From Amphirosellinia nigrospora (taxonomy: Eukaryota > Ascomycota > Sordariomycetes > Xylariales > Xylariaceae): 64,000 nucleotides of DNA. The DNA is taken from assembly GCA_004123355.1 (NCBI GenBank), contig SCHM01000004.1, positions 6,413,017-6,477,016 on the forward strand, read 5' to 3'. Below, piece by piece: positions 48,480 to 62,100 of the stretch. Within the stretch, counting starts at the first letter, position 1, and each line of letters opens with the position of its first letter. The notes beneath the pieces are model-generated. The model worked only from the letters and a program-made list of their open reading frames with translations, made no database searches and was not told where the DNA came from. The translations under genes and the position numbers were made by a program.

Positions 48480-51400
48480 TTTATTATATATTTTAAGCGT
48501 AGTTTTTAAGTTTTTAAAGATTTTAAAACTTTAAATCGATCGTAATAAATATATTTTTTAAGTTTTCTAGTTTTTTTTTTTAAACGTTTTAGCTAGTTTA
48601 TAAAGTTTTTTTTAGATTTATTAGCAAGCTTAAGCTTTTTTCGAAAAAATAAAAGTTTAATATATTATAAAAATTAATATATTTTATAATAGCGCTATTA
48701 TTTAAAATATAAAGTTCGTAGTTATATTTAAAATTAAAAATAGCTTATAATTATATTTAAAATTTAAAATAATAACTTATATTTACTAAAAAACTTTTTT
48801 AATTTTATTTAAATTAAAAATTATTTTAAAAATTTTAATATTATAATAAGTTTTTTTATTTAAAATAAAAATTAATTATTTGTTATAATATTTAATTTTT
48901 TAATTTTATTTTATAGCTTAAAATTATAGTTTAATTATAAAATAATAATATAATTTTAGTATATTATTATTATTAATAAAGTAAATATATAAAAAATATT
49001 ATATATTAACGTTTATATTTATAAGCAAATTTATTATTATTATTAATTAAACAGCTAAATATTTTTATAACGTAGTTATATAATTATATAAAAACAAAAT
49101 ATTATAGTTAATAAATTAAAATAAATAATAGGTTTTACTATATATATTTATTAAAAAAAGCGAACTAATATAACTAGTAATTATAACTTATTTATTAACT
49201 TAAATACATAGTTCCTAAAACTTAAGCATTTTTGCCCTTGAATTAAAGGGCTTTTAGTTATAAACTAAGCGTTTAAAAGTAATAAAACTTATAAAAATAA
49301 TAAGTTAAAAAAAAAAAAAAAAAAACTAAAAAAAAAAACTTTTTTTTTTATATAATTAAATAAAAATAATATAAAGCAGCAATATTAATAAATAAATAAT
49401 ATAAAACAATAATATATTATTAAATAAAGCCTAATAACAAAAAGGTATTTTTTATATTTTATTAGCTATATTTATATTTATAAACAAATAAAAAAAAAAT
49501 ATTATAAATTAGCTAGGCTAATAAGCTTATAACCTAGGTTATAGCTTTAGCTTTAAGCTAAAACTATTATATAATAGCTTTTTTATATACGCTAGCGCGC
49601 ATAGATTTTTTTTTTTTATTATAATTAATAAACAGTATTTCTTAGCTTTAAAGCTATAACTTATTATAAAAAAATTGTTTAAAAAATTAATATATTTTTA
49701 AACTTTATATAAAAACTATTAACTTTTATATATATAAAATATTTTATAAAGCTTTTAAATAATTATTATAAAAAAAGTTAATATATAAATAATATATTTA
49801 TATATAAATAATATAATTATATAATTTAAAAAACTTTTAAAAAATATTAATAAAAAACTTCGAATTAATAAAACTTAAATATTAATAAAATTAATATTTA
49901 AATTATTAAAAAATCTATAACGTTTTTTATATAATAAACGTTTTAAATTAAAAATTTATAAAATAGTTAAAAAAAACTATATTATATAATTTATAAAAAA
50001 TAAATATATTTTAATATATAAATTTTAAATTTTATATAATTATTTTAAATAATATTTATATTTTTTATATTAAATTAATAACTTTAAAGTTAATAAAGTT
50101 TTTTATATAATAAAATAATTTACGATTTTTTTTTTAAATAAAAAACAAATAAAAAAAAAATAAAAACAAACAAAAAAAAAACTATAAATAATTTATATAT
50201 ATAATTAAAAGCTAGCTTTTTAATTTTAAATAATAAAATATTATATAAAAATAAATATTAAAAATAAAATTATAAAAACTTTTTATAATTATTAAACGCT
50301 ATTTATTATTTATTTTAATTAATAATTTATTTTTTATATAAATAAAAAATATTATTTTTTAATATATAATAAAATATTTAGTTTTTTAAAAATTTTTTAA
50401 ATTTTAAAACAATTTATTTATTATATAATATTAAATATAAAAATATTTTATTTAAAATTTAATTTTTTTATATAATATTTAAAATAAAATTATTTTATTT
50501 ATAATATTAAATTTTTTTAAAAATTTAATAAAAAAAAAAATTATTTTAAAAAACTATACGATTTATTTTATAATAAATATAATAGTTCGTTAATTATTAT
50601 TAAAAACTTAAAATTATAAAAAATTAATTTTATATTATATTTTTTATAATATTAATTAATTATATAAAAATTATTATATATATTATATTAGTTTTAATTA
50701 TATATAAAAAAAAATATAATATTATAAATATATATTTTAATATAATTATAACTATATAATATTAAACTAATTAAACTAATATTTTTTATATAAATATATA
50801 AATAAAAAAAAAATTTATTTTTATATAAAATATTAAAAATTATAATTAATAAACTATTTAAAGCTTAAAAAATATTTAAAATAAAATATTTAAAAAAAAT
50901 TTATTTAAATATAACTATTATATATATATAAAAATATTTTAAAATTTAAAATAATATTTATTTTTAAAACTTATATATAAAAATTTTTTTTTAAACTTTT
51001 ATTTATATTTTTAAGTTAAAAAAACTTAATAATTTAATATTTATATAAAAAATAAAAAATTTTTATTATATAAATTAATAATATAATAATTAATTATTAT
51101 TTTATTAATATAAAATATATATAATATTTTAAAATTTTTAAAAATAATATATTAGCTAAAATTATATAAATAATTATTTTTTAAAAATTTATATAAATAA
51201 AAATATTTTATTTATTAAAAAAAAAATATTAATTAATTAATTATATTTTTTAAAAAAATTTCGCGCGAAAAATTAATATTTTAATACGTATAAAATAATA
51301 TTCGAAATAAATTAACTTCTAAAAAATTTTTAATTTATTTAACTAAATATAAAAGCTATTTAAATATATATAATAAAAAAAAAAAAAAATTCGGATATAT

Positions 51401-52800
51401 AAAATAAAATATTATATAATATATTATAATAAATATTTATATATTATATAATAAAAAAAAATTTTATTAATAATTATAAATTAATTATTTAATTTATTTA
51501 TATTTAATAATTAATATTATATAAAATATTAAAATATTATTTAAAATATAAAAGCTTTAAAAATTTTTATTATAAAAAAACTATAAATAAAAGCTTATAT
51601 ATAAAAAACTTAAAAACTAAAATTATTTAAACTTTTAAAATAATTAAAATAAGTTTTAATAAAAACTATATAATAATTTATTTAATATATAAAAATTAAT
51701 AATTAAATTAGCTATATAATATTTATATTTTAAATATTTTTATTTTATTTTTATTTTTTTAAAAAATATAAACTATTTAAAAATATATTTTAATAATATA
51801 AAAATATTATTATATAAAAAAATAAAAATAGTATTTATTATATATAAATAAAACTATTTATTTTTAATATTAGCTTATATAAAATAGCTAGCTATTTTAT
51901 AAAAACTAAACTATATTATTTATATAAATAATTTAAATATTTTATATAAAAAAATTATATAAAATATTATTTTATATAAAATATAAAATTAAATAACTTA
52001 TTTTAAAAAAAATCTAAAAATTTTATTATTATTATTAAATATATAATAAAACTCCGCAATAATTTAAATTTATAATTAAAAATAACTATAAATTTAACTA
52101 TAAATAATTATAAACGTTATATAAATAAATAACTAAAATATATTATATATTATTAATATTATTATATTATTTTAAGTAGCGATTTTTTTAAAATTAATAT
52201 CCGTATAAATATATAAAAAATATTATAAATATTAAATTAATATTTATTAAAAACTTCCGGATAAATTATATATAACTTAAAAACGAATTTTTTATTAGAC
52301 AAATTTAAAAAATATATAAAAATAATTAATATATAATACTATAAATACTTATTAAATATATTAAGCAATAAATAAAATAAAACAAATATATAAGCTATTT
52401 AAATATATATATAATTTTTTTAAAAAAAAATTAATATATATATAAATAATAAATTAATTTTATAAATAGCAATAAAAATATTAAATAATATTATTAAACT
52501 TAATAATTTTATATTAATTTTTTTATTTAAAGCTTATTTTTATATTAATAAAAAATCTTTTTTATTTTTTCTTATTGTATAAAAAATAGCAACTATTTAA
52601 AAAACAATAAAAATATTATATAAAAACCGTATAAAAGTTAAAATTAATCGCATAATTAACGAATAAAATAAACTATTTTTATATAATATTAATTACGCTT
52701 TATATACTTAAAAAACAAAGCTTTAATATATATAGTATATTATATATAAAATCTATAAATAAAGTAAAAAAAAAGAAATCTAAGTTTATAATATAAATAG
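48480..52800 (+). repeat. Left arm of a large imperfect inverted duplication
   Basis: Read in reverse complement it matches 59130-64000. Clear anchors are 48510-48660, 48690-48900 and 49205-49240 against 63190-64000, and 50200-50450, 51880-52000, 52330-52450 and 52560-52700 against 59200-61700. The spacing shifts by about 500 bases near 49.3-49.7 kb, where each arm carries a different insertion. Both arms are RIP-mutated. Confidence 0.75.
49490..49678 (+). repeat. RIP-mutated second copy of island 2
   Basis: Same order of words as 42438-42618 (ttagctaggct, ataacctaggttat, tatacgctagcgcgc, T run, tttagctttaaagctataa). Most differences are C/T or G/A. It interrupts the correspondence of the large inverted duplication. 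Confidence 0.75.
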
Positions 52801-55639
52801 CTGCTTAAATACTTATATAAAGCAGCTATATTTTTATTAGTATTTACTTTTATTTATTATAACTATATTTACTACGAATAATAGTTATTATAAGTAGAAA
52901 TTATAGGTGCTATAGCTAGTAGTAAAGCATAACTATTAAAGCCTATAAATTTATAACTATTTCCTTTTCGAAAAAAAAATAATTTAACTAGGGTCGAAAT
53001 TATAACTACTTTTTAACAAAAAAAATTATTTTAAGTTTTTTTTAATATAAATTTTTACAAAACTTTTATACTATTAAATTATTATACTAGTTTTTTATAT
53101 ATATTTAAAGTTTTTTTTATTTAATATAACATTTAAATATATATAAACGTATTTTTTTATTTATACGTTTTTTTTTATATTATTTTTTTTTTTTGCGCTA
53201 TAACTTTATTATTATTTAAATATGGCTTATTAAAAATATTATTTTTATTATATTTAGCTATATTTATAATTATACTAAAATCTAGCTAAATTAAAGTTTA
53301 CGTTATAAAATTTTTTAATACTTTTATATTATTTTTAAAGTTTTTTATAAATATTATATATTATTAAAATTTTATTTTTTTAGTTTATTTAATATTATAG
53401 CTTTTAATAATAAAGTTAAAACGTTCGTATTTTTTTATAGTAAATTTTTTTTTATTTTTAAGTTTTATTATTTTTTTTTAAGTTTTTTATTTTTAACCTA
53501 ATAATAAATTATTTAAATATTTTTATAATTAATTTATATAGTACTAATTAAATATTTTTTAAATTATAAAAACGTTTAATATAAATATATTTTTATTTTT
53601 TTTATATATTTTAAATTTTTATTATATTATAAAAAATTTAATTTATTTAATAAATAGTTTATTTTTTAAAATTATTTTTTTTAAAATTAATATATAGTTT
53701 TTTACGTTAAAATTAAGTTTATATTAATTTTTATTAGTTTAATTAGTTATACGTTTTTAAATATAATATAAGTTTTTTTTAGCCGATTTAATAAATTATA
53801 TTATTTTTTATTTTTTTTATATTTTTATTTAAATTATTTTTTTTTAATAAATAGTTTTATAGCTTTTTTTTTATAGTCTGGTTTTTTTAGTTAAAATTAA
53901 ATAATATTAAAAAGTTTATTTTTATTTCGTAAAGCAATAATTTTATTAAAGTATAAAAATTAAAACTTATATATAATTTATAAATATATATTTAAACTAA
54001 TTATTTTAATAATATTATATATAATTTTAATTTTTAATTAATATATTTATTTATAATTTTTATTTATTTTATAATTTTATAATATTTTACGATAATTAAT
54101 ATATATTTTATATTTATTAGCTTATATAGTTTATACGTAAAAATAAAAATAAACTAAAATTTACGGTTTAAAGTTATAATTATAAACATTTTAAAAACTT
54201 AGAAAAGTTTTTTATAATATATTTTAATAACGTTTTTACGGTTATTTTATAATATAAAATATAATTTATATTTATTTGCTTAAATAGTTTATTATAATTA
54301 ATATATTATTATATTTATATTTATTTTTAAATATTTATTTAAAATTAATAATAAAATAGCGTTATATATATTTAAATATTAAAAAAATATAAATTTATTA
54401 AAAGTTTTATTTTTAAATCTTTTAATAAGTTTATATTTTATATAATTTATATATAATAATTATAATTTTTATTTAATTTAAACTATTAATAATGTTTAAT
54501 AATAAATTTATATATTTTATTTTATTAAAATATATAATAAGTATTTTATAATATATTTTTTTAATAAAACGTATTTTTAAATATAAAAATTAAAAATAAC
54601 TAAATATTCGTAAATATAATTAATCCGTTTTTTAATTTTTATAAGTTTTTTAGCTTATTATTTTTTATTCGTTAATAATAAATTTTATATTTATATTTTT
54701 ATAGTTTTTTTAAAAAATTCGCTCGATTAATTATAGTTTTATAAAAATGCTTAATTTATTATATATTTTAATAAAACTTATTTAATATAATTTTATTTAT
54801 ATAAAATTAATTATATTATATTATTTATTAGTTAAAATATTATAAAATAATATTATATTTTTTTTTAGCTTTTTATATTATTAAGTTTTTTTATTTTTAT
54901 AATAAAACGTTAGCTAATATATTATTTTTATTAAAATAATATAATTTAAAAATTATCTTTTAAAAAAAAATTAATTTATTTAGCTTATTTTAAATTAAAA
55001 TATTATTTTTTACTAAAAAATTTTAAAGCTTAATTATTAATAATATTAAAAAAAACTTATTATAACTATTAATTAATTTAGGTTTTTATTTTTTAAAATA
55101 TAATATAACCGCTAGTAATTTTTTATTATAAATATTATAGTTTAATTTAATATTATAAAATATTTTCGAAAAATACGTTATAAAATATTAAGTTTTATTA
55201 TATAGTTATAATAATACGTTAAAACTAACGTTATTAAAAAAATTAGTTTTAATTTTCGTTAATAAATTATAATTAAAATATTTTAATAAAAAAAACATAT
55301 TAAAGCTTTTTTAAATTAATAAAATAACTTTTATATTTTTTAATTTATATAAAAATACGCTTTTTTATATTAATCGGTTTAAAAGTATAATAATATAACT
55401 TTAAATATTAATAAAATCTTAATAAAATTATAAAATCCTAAAAAAAATTATATATTTTTAACCGATATAAAGGTTTTTATTTTAATATAGCGTTAATTTT
55501 AATAAAATTTATTTAAATTTTTTTAATATTAATAATATAACTTAAAAGCTTAGTTTTTATAATAAAATTTAAACTTTTTTAAATTAATTTTAGTTTAGCT
55601 TAAATTAATTATTTTAATATATAATATATTAAATGGCTT

Positions 55640-55975
55640 ATTAAATAGCTAAAAAGTACAATATTATACGTAATAAATAAATAAATATTAATATATATTA
55701 ATTTATTTTTTTAATTATTTATATAAAAGCTAAGCTTTTTATAAAGAATTTTTTTATATAAAAAAATTCTACTATAATATATTATATAACCGAATTAAAC
55801 AAATATACTAACCTAATTTTATTAATAAATAACTAATTATAGTTAATAATTATTATATATAATTAATATTAATATATTAATTTATATATAAATAATATTA
55901 TAATTATAATATTAGCTTTTTTTTTTTAGCTATAATATATTTTTATATAATTGTTTTTTTAATATAAAAATCTAA
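55640..55975 (+). repeat. RIP-mutated repeat, copy B (partial)
   Basis: It shares the run from aaatagctaaaaagta through gaattttttta-ataaaaaaattcta and the ataaccgaattaaa block with 62640-62940, in the same orientation, and with the reverse complement of 41740-42060. It is shorter than copies A and C on its left side. Confidence 0.6.
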
Positions 55976-56248
55976 ACATAAAAAAATATTAAATATATTA
56001 TAATAAATATATAAATAAAAAAACGTTTAATAATATATTAAATTGCTATTTTTTTAAAATATTTAATATTTATATAACTATACGTAAAAAAAAAGTTAAT
56101 AAATATAAATAAAAAAGCTAACTTATATATAACTATTATATATAATTTTTTATTTAATTTATTTAAATATTTTAAAAAATTAAATAATATATTACTTTTA
56201 TATTTATTACTATTATATAAAGTTAAGTTATTTTATATTGCTTTTTTG

Positions 56249-56286
56249 TTTTTTTTTTTTTTTTTTTTTTTTTACGCGTATATTTA

Positions 56287-56334
<48 letters not shown>
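56249..56334 (+). repeat. Poly-T tract followed by an (AT)n microsatellite
   Basis: A run of 25 T (56249-56273) is followed by an AT dinucleotide run at 56291-56334. They lie near the centre of the large inverted duplication (about 56.0-56.2 kb). Confidence 0.9.
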
Positions 56335-56335
<1 letters not shown>

Positions 56336-59129
56336 TTCGTATATATATTTTAACTAATTTTATAAATTTATATAATATTAAATTTAATAATTATTATATA
56401 ATAAATATAATATTAATAGCAATATTAATAATAATATTAATATATTAGTAATATTAAATAATATTATTATTATTTTGCTATTATTATTATATATAAAATT
56501 TCTAAGTTTTTTTAAATATTATATTAATAAATAATTAAAATAAATTACTATTAATTAATAATAATTACTATAAAACCTATTAATTTTATTAAAGTTTTTA
56601 TTTATATTTTATATTTTTTATTTTTAATAATATTATATAGTTTTAAAACTTTATACGCTTAAAAAATAATAGCGCTATTAAAGTTTATAACTTTTTTATT
56701 AAAATTAAGCTTATAAAACTTTTATATTAATATTATATATAAACGTATATATATTTTATTTATTTATTTTATATAAATAATTTTTAATATATATTTTAAT
56801 TAATTTATTTTTTATATAATAAATAAAAAAATATAATCGTTTTTATTTTTTTATATAATATTATTTTTTAAATATTATTAATTATTATTTTTGTTAATAT
56901 ATAAACGAAGTTTATATGTTAAAAAATATTTTATATAATTTTTATTTAAAATTATAATTAAATTTTATTTTATATTAAAATAATTTATATAATATTATAC
57001 TAATTATTAAATATTTTATTTAATTAATATTATATAATATTAAGTTTTTAAAGCAATATTTATAGCGCTTATATATAACGATTATATAATATTTATTATT
57101 TTTATTATATATAGTTTAAGTTTAAAGAAAAAAAAAAATAAAAAATTAATTATATATATTATTTTTAAAGTATAAATTTTAGTTATTATTTTTATTATAA
57201 TTTTTTAACTTTTTTATTATTTATATATAATATTTATTTTTTTAAATATTTATATATAATATATTATTTTATATATATTTAGCCGCTATTTATTATTAAA
57301 TATATTTTTATAGTTTTTTAATAAATATTTTAATTTATATAAATAGTTTATTTATAAAACTAAAGTTTTTAATATTTAGTTTAATATATGTTTAATAAAT
57401 ATATTAGCTAATTATTTTTATTATTAATTTATTATATTTTAAAGATTTTTTTTTTTTTATATAATTTTTAAAAAAATTTAATATTTATTATTAATTTTTT
57501 TTTCTAAGTTATTTTTAGTTTAATTAAATAATTATATAACGATTTAAAATTTAAATATAAATAATAAATATTAAAAATAAATTAAATATTTTTATAATTT
57601 TTTAAAATATTATATAAAAATAATAATATTATTAAAACCGTTAATTATATTATATAATTTATTAGTTAAAATATTATATAATTTTTTTATATTTATTTAA
57701 ATTTTAATATATAATATTATTTTTAATTTTAAAGTTTAAGTTTATTATATTTTTTATATAAGCTTTAATTATAAATATAATAATAAATTTAAGCTATAAA
57801 TTATATTTATATTATTTAAATAATTTATTTATAAAAATAAAAACTTTATATAATAAAATCGAAAAAAATAAACATAAGTTTTTTCGATAAATTATTTTTT
57901 TATTATTTAATTTGTTTATTTAATACTTTAATATTATATAATTATAGTTTAATAACTTAAGCTATAATAGTAAAATTATATATAGTTTTAAATTAATATA
58001 TATTATTAATATATATTTTTTTAGCTTATTAAAAAATATAAGCTTAAGCGAATTTTTTCGTATAAAATTAATTTTAGCTAAATTTTTAGCTTAGTTTTTT
58101 TAAATTATTATAATATTTTATTATATAAAAAGATTTTTTATTATTAAATTTAAATAAATATTTAAAAAATAAAATTTTTTTAAATTTTACGCGAAGTTTT
58201 ATTTAATTAAGTTTTTTTTTTTTATATATAAAAATCTAACGTAATAATATTTAATATATTATTTATTTATATTTTAATTATTTTAAAAATATTTAAACTA
58301 TTATATTAATTAATAATATAAATTATATAAATATTTATATTTTAAATTTTTTTAATAATATTAATAATATATTTTAAACTAATATAGCTTAAATTTAATT
58401 AAACTATATAAAAATTATATAATATATAAAATAATTTTTAAAAAATATTTTTTTTTAGCTTTAAAAATAAATAAATATAAATATTATATAATAGTTTATT
58501 TTTTAATTAAATATAAGTTTAAATAATATTTTTAAGCTTATATAAAGTTTTAAAATTTTATATAAAAATAAAACTAAATATTAAAATTAATTATTAATTT
58601 ATTTATTAAATCGTTAATAATTAAATTAAAATAATATTTTTTTTAATATTATTATATTTTTATATAATAAATTTAAACTTTTTATATAGTTTTATAATTT
58701 TTTTTTAATTTTATATATAAAATAATTTAAAATATTTTTTTTATAAATATTTAAATTATATATAATAAATTTAAAAATATTTCGTATAATAAATTTATTA
58801 ATTTTTATTATATCCGACTTTTTAAATAGTTTATTAAATTATAATAATTTTATTTATATATAGTTTAATTATTAATTTAAAAGTTTATTTTTTTTTATTA
58901 AAAACGTTTATAATATTTAAATATTATATAATAAATATATTTAAATATTATATATAAATAAAACTAAGTTTTTTTTTTTTTAGCTAGCTATATTTTTTTT
59001 TAATAATTATTAGTTATATAAATCGTATTATTTTAGTTTAAATTATTTTTTTAAATATTTTTTATATAATAATATAGTTTAATTTATATATATTAAAAAT
59101 ATATTAGTTTATTAATCGAAATTATAATT

Positions 59130-62100
59130 ATATTTAATTTTTCGATTGTTTTAATTTTATATAGTTTTTTTATTTTTTTTTTTTTTTATATTAAAATTTT
59201 GCTTCGAAAAAAAATATAAATATATTATTATAAAAATAGTTTATTTTGCTTATTAATTGTATAACTAATTTTAACTTTCGTATAGTTTTACGTAGTATTT
59301 TTATTATTTTTTAAATAGCTATTATTTTTTATATAATAAAAAAAATAAAATAAATTTTTTATTAATAAAAATAAACTTTAAAAATAAAAAAAATTAATAT
59401 AAAATTATTAAATTTAATAATATTATTTAATGTTTTTATTATTATTTATAAAATTAATTTATTATTTATATATATTAATTTTTTTAAAAAAATATATTAT
59501 ATTAAATAGTTTATATATATTTTATTTTATTTATTATTTAATATGTTTTGATAAATATTTTATAATATTAATATTGCTAATTATTTTTATATATTTTTAA
59601 ATTTATTTAATAAAAAATTTATTTTAAAATTTATATAATATTATTAAAAAGTTTTTAATAAATATTAATTTAAATTTATATAATATTTTTATATATTTTA
59701 TATAAATATTAATTTTAAAAAAATCGCCGTTTAAATAATATAATAGCGTTAATAATATATAATATATTTAATTGTTTATTTATATAACGTTTATAATTAT
59801 TTTATAATTAAATTTATAGTTATTTTTTAATTATAAATTTAAATTATTATAAAGTTTTATTATATTTTAGTAATAATAATAAAATTTTTAGATTTTTTTA
59901 AAATAATTATTTAATTTTATATTTTGCGCGAAATAATATTTTATATAATTTTTTATATAAAATATTTAAACTATTTATATAAATAATATAATTTAGTTTT
60001 TATAAAATAATTAGCTATTTTATATAAATTAATATTAAAAAATAAATAGTTTTATTTATATATAATAAAATATTTTTTTTTTTTATAAATAATATTTTTA
60101 TATTATTAAAATATATTTTTAAATAGTTTATATTTTTAAAAAAATAAAAATAAAATAAAAATATTTAAAATATAAATATTATATAATTAATTTAATTATT
60201 AATTTTTATTATATTAACTAAAATTATTATATAGTTTTATTAAAATTTATTTTAGTTATTTTAAAAGTTTAAATAATTTTAATTTTTAAGTTTTTATAAT
60301 ATAAGTTTTTATTTATAGTTTTTTATAATAAAAAATTTCGAAACTTTTATATTTTAAAATATTTTAATATTTTATATAATATTAATTATTAAATATAAAT
60401 AAATTAAATAATTAGTTTATAATTATTAATTAAATATTTTTTTTATTATATAATATATAAATATATTATTTATAATATATTAATAACGTTTTTTATATAT
60501 TTAAATTTTTTTTTTTTTATTATATATATTTAAATAGTTTTATATTTAATTAAATAAATTAAAAATTTTTTAAAATTAATTTATTTCGAATATTATTTTA
60601 TATATATTAAAATATAATTTTTTATATAAAACTTTTTTTAAAAATATAATTAATTAATTAATATTTTTTTTTAATAAATAAAATATTTTTTATTTATATA
60701 AGTTTTTAAAAATAATTATTTATATAATTTTAGCTAATATATTATTTTTAAAAATTTTTAAAAATATTATATAATATTTTTATATTATATAAAATAATAA
60801 TTAATTTAGTTATATTATTAATTTATATAATAAAAATTTTTTATTTTTTATAAAATATTAAATTATTAGTTTTTTTTAATTTAAAAATATAAATAAAAAT
60901 TTAAAAAAATTTTTTTATATATAAGTTTTAAAAAATAAATATTATTTTAAATTTTAAAATTTTTATATATATATATAATAATTATATTTAAATAAATTTT
61001 TTTTAAATATTTTATTTTAAATATTTTTTAAGCTTTAAATAGTTTATTAATTATAATTTTAATATTTTATATAAAAATAAGTTTTTTTTTATTTATATAT
61101 TTATATAAAAATAATATTAGTTTAATTAGTTTAATATTAATTATAGTTTATAATTATATTAAAATATAAATTTATAATATTATATATTTTTTTTATATAT
61201 AATTAAAACTAATATAATATATATAATAATTTTTATATAATTAGTTAATATTATAAAAAATATAATATAAAATTAATTTTTTATAATTTTAAGTTTTTAA
61301 TAATAATTAATAAACTATTTATTTTTTATAAAATAAATTATATAGTTTTTTAAAATAATTTTTTTTTATTAAGTTTTTAAAAAAATTTAATATTTTACGG
61401 ATAAAATAGTTTTGTTTTAAATATTATATAAAAAAGATTTAAATTTTAAAAAAAATATTTTTATATTTAATATTATATAATAAATAAATTGTTTTAAAAT
61501 TTAAAAAAATTTTAAAAAATTAAATATTTTATTATATATTAAAAATATAATATATTTTTTATTTATATAAAAATAAATTATTAATTAAAATAAATAATAA
61601 ATAACGTTTAATAGTTATAAAAGTTTTTAAAATTTTATTTTTAATATTTTATTTTTATATAATATTTTATTATTTAAAATTAAAAAGCTAGCTTTTAGTT
61701 ACGTATATAAGTTATTTTATAGTTATTTTTTTGTTTGTTTTTTTGTTTTTTTTTTATTTGTTTTTTTATTTAAAAAAAAAAATTCGTAAAATTATTTTAT
61801 TATATAAAAAACTTTATTAATTTTAAAATTATTAATTTAATATAAAAAATATAAATATTATTTAAAATAATTATATAAAAATTTAAAATTATACGCTAAA
61901 ATATATTTATTTTTATAAATTATATAATATAGTTTTTTTTAACTATTTTATAAGTTTTTAATTTAAAACGTTTATTATATAAAAACGTTATAAATTTTTT
62001 TAATAATTTAAATATTAATTTTATTAAATATTTTAAATTTATTAATTTAAAGTTTTTTATTAATATTTTTTAAAAGTTTTTTAAATTATATAATAATTAA

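Noticed and set aside
56249-56334. Telomere or replication origin at the poly-T/AT run
   Set aside because: No telomere repeat units, and simple repeats of this kind are expected in AT-rich DNA.
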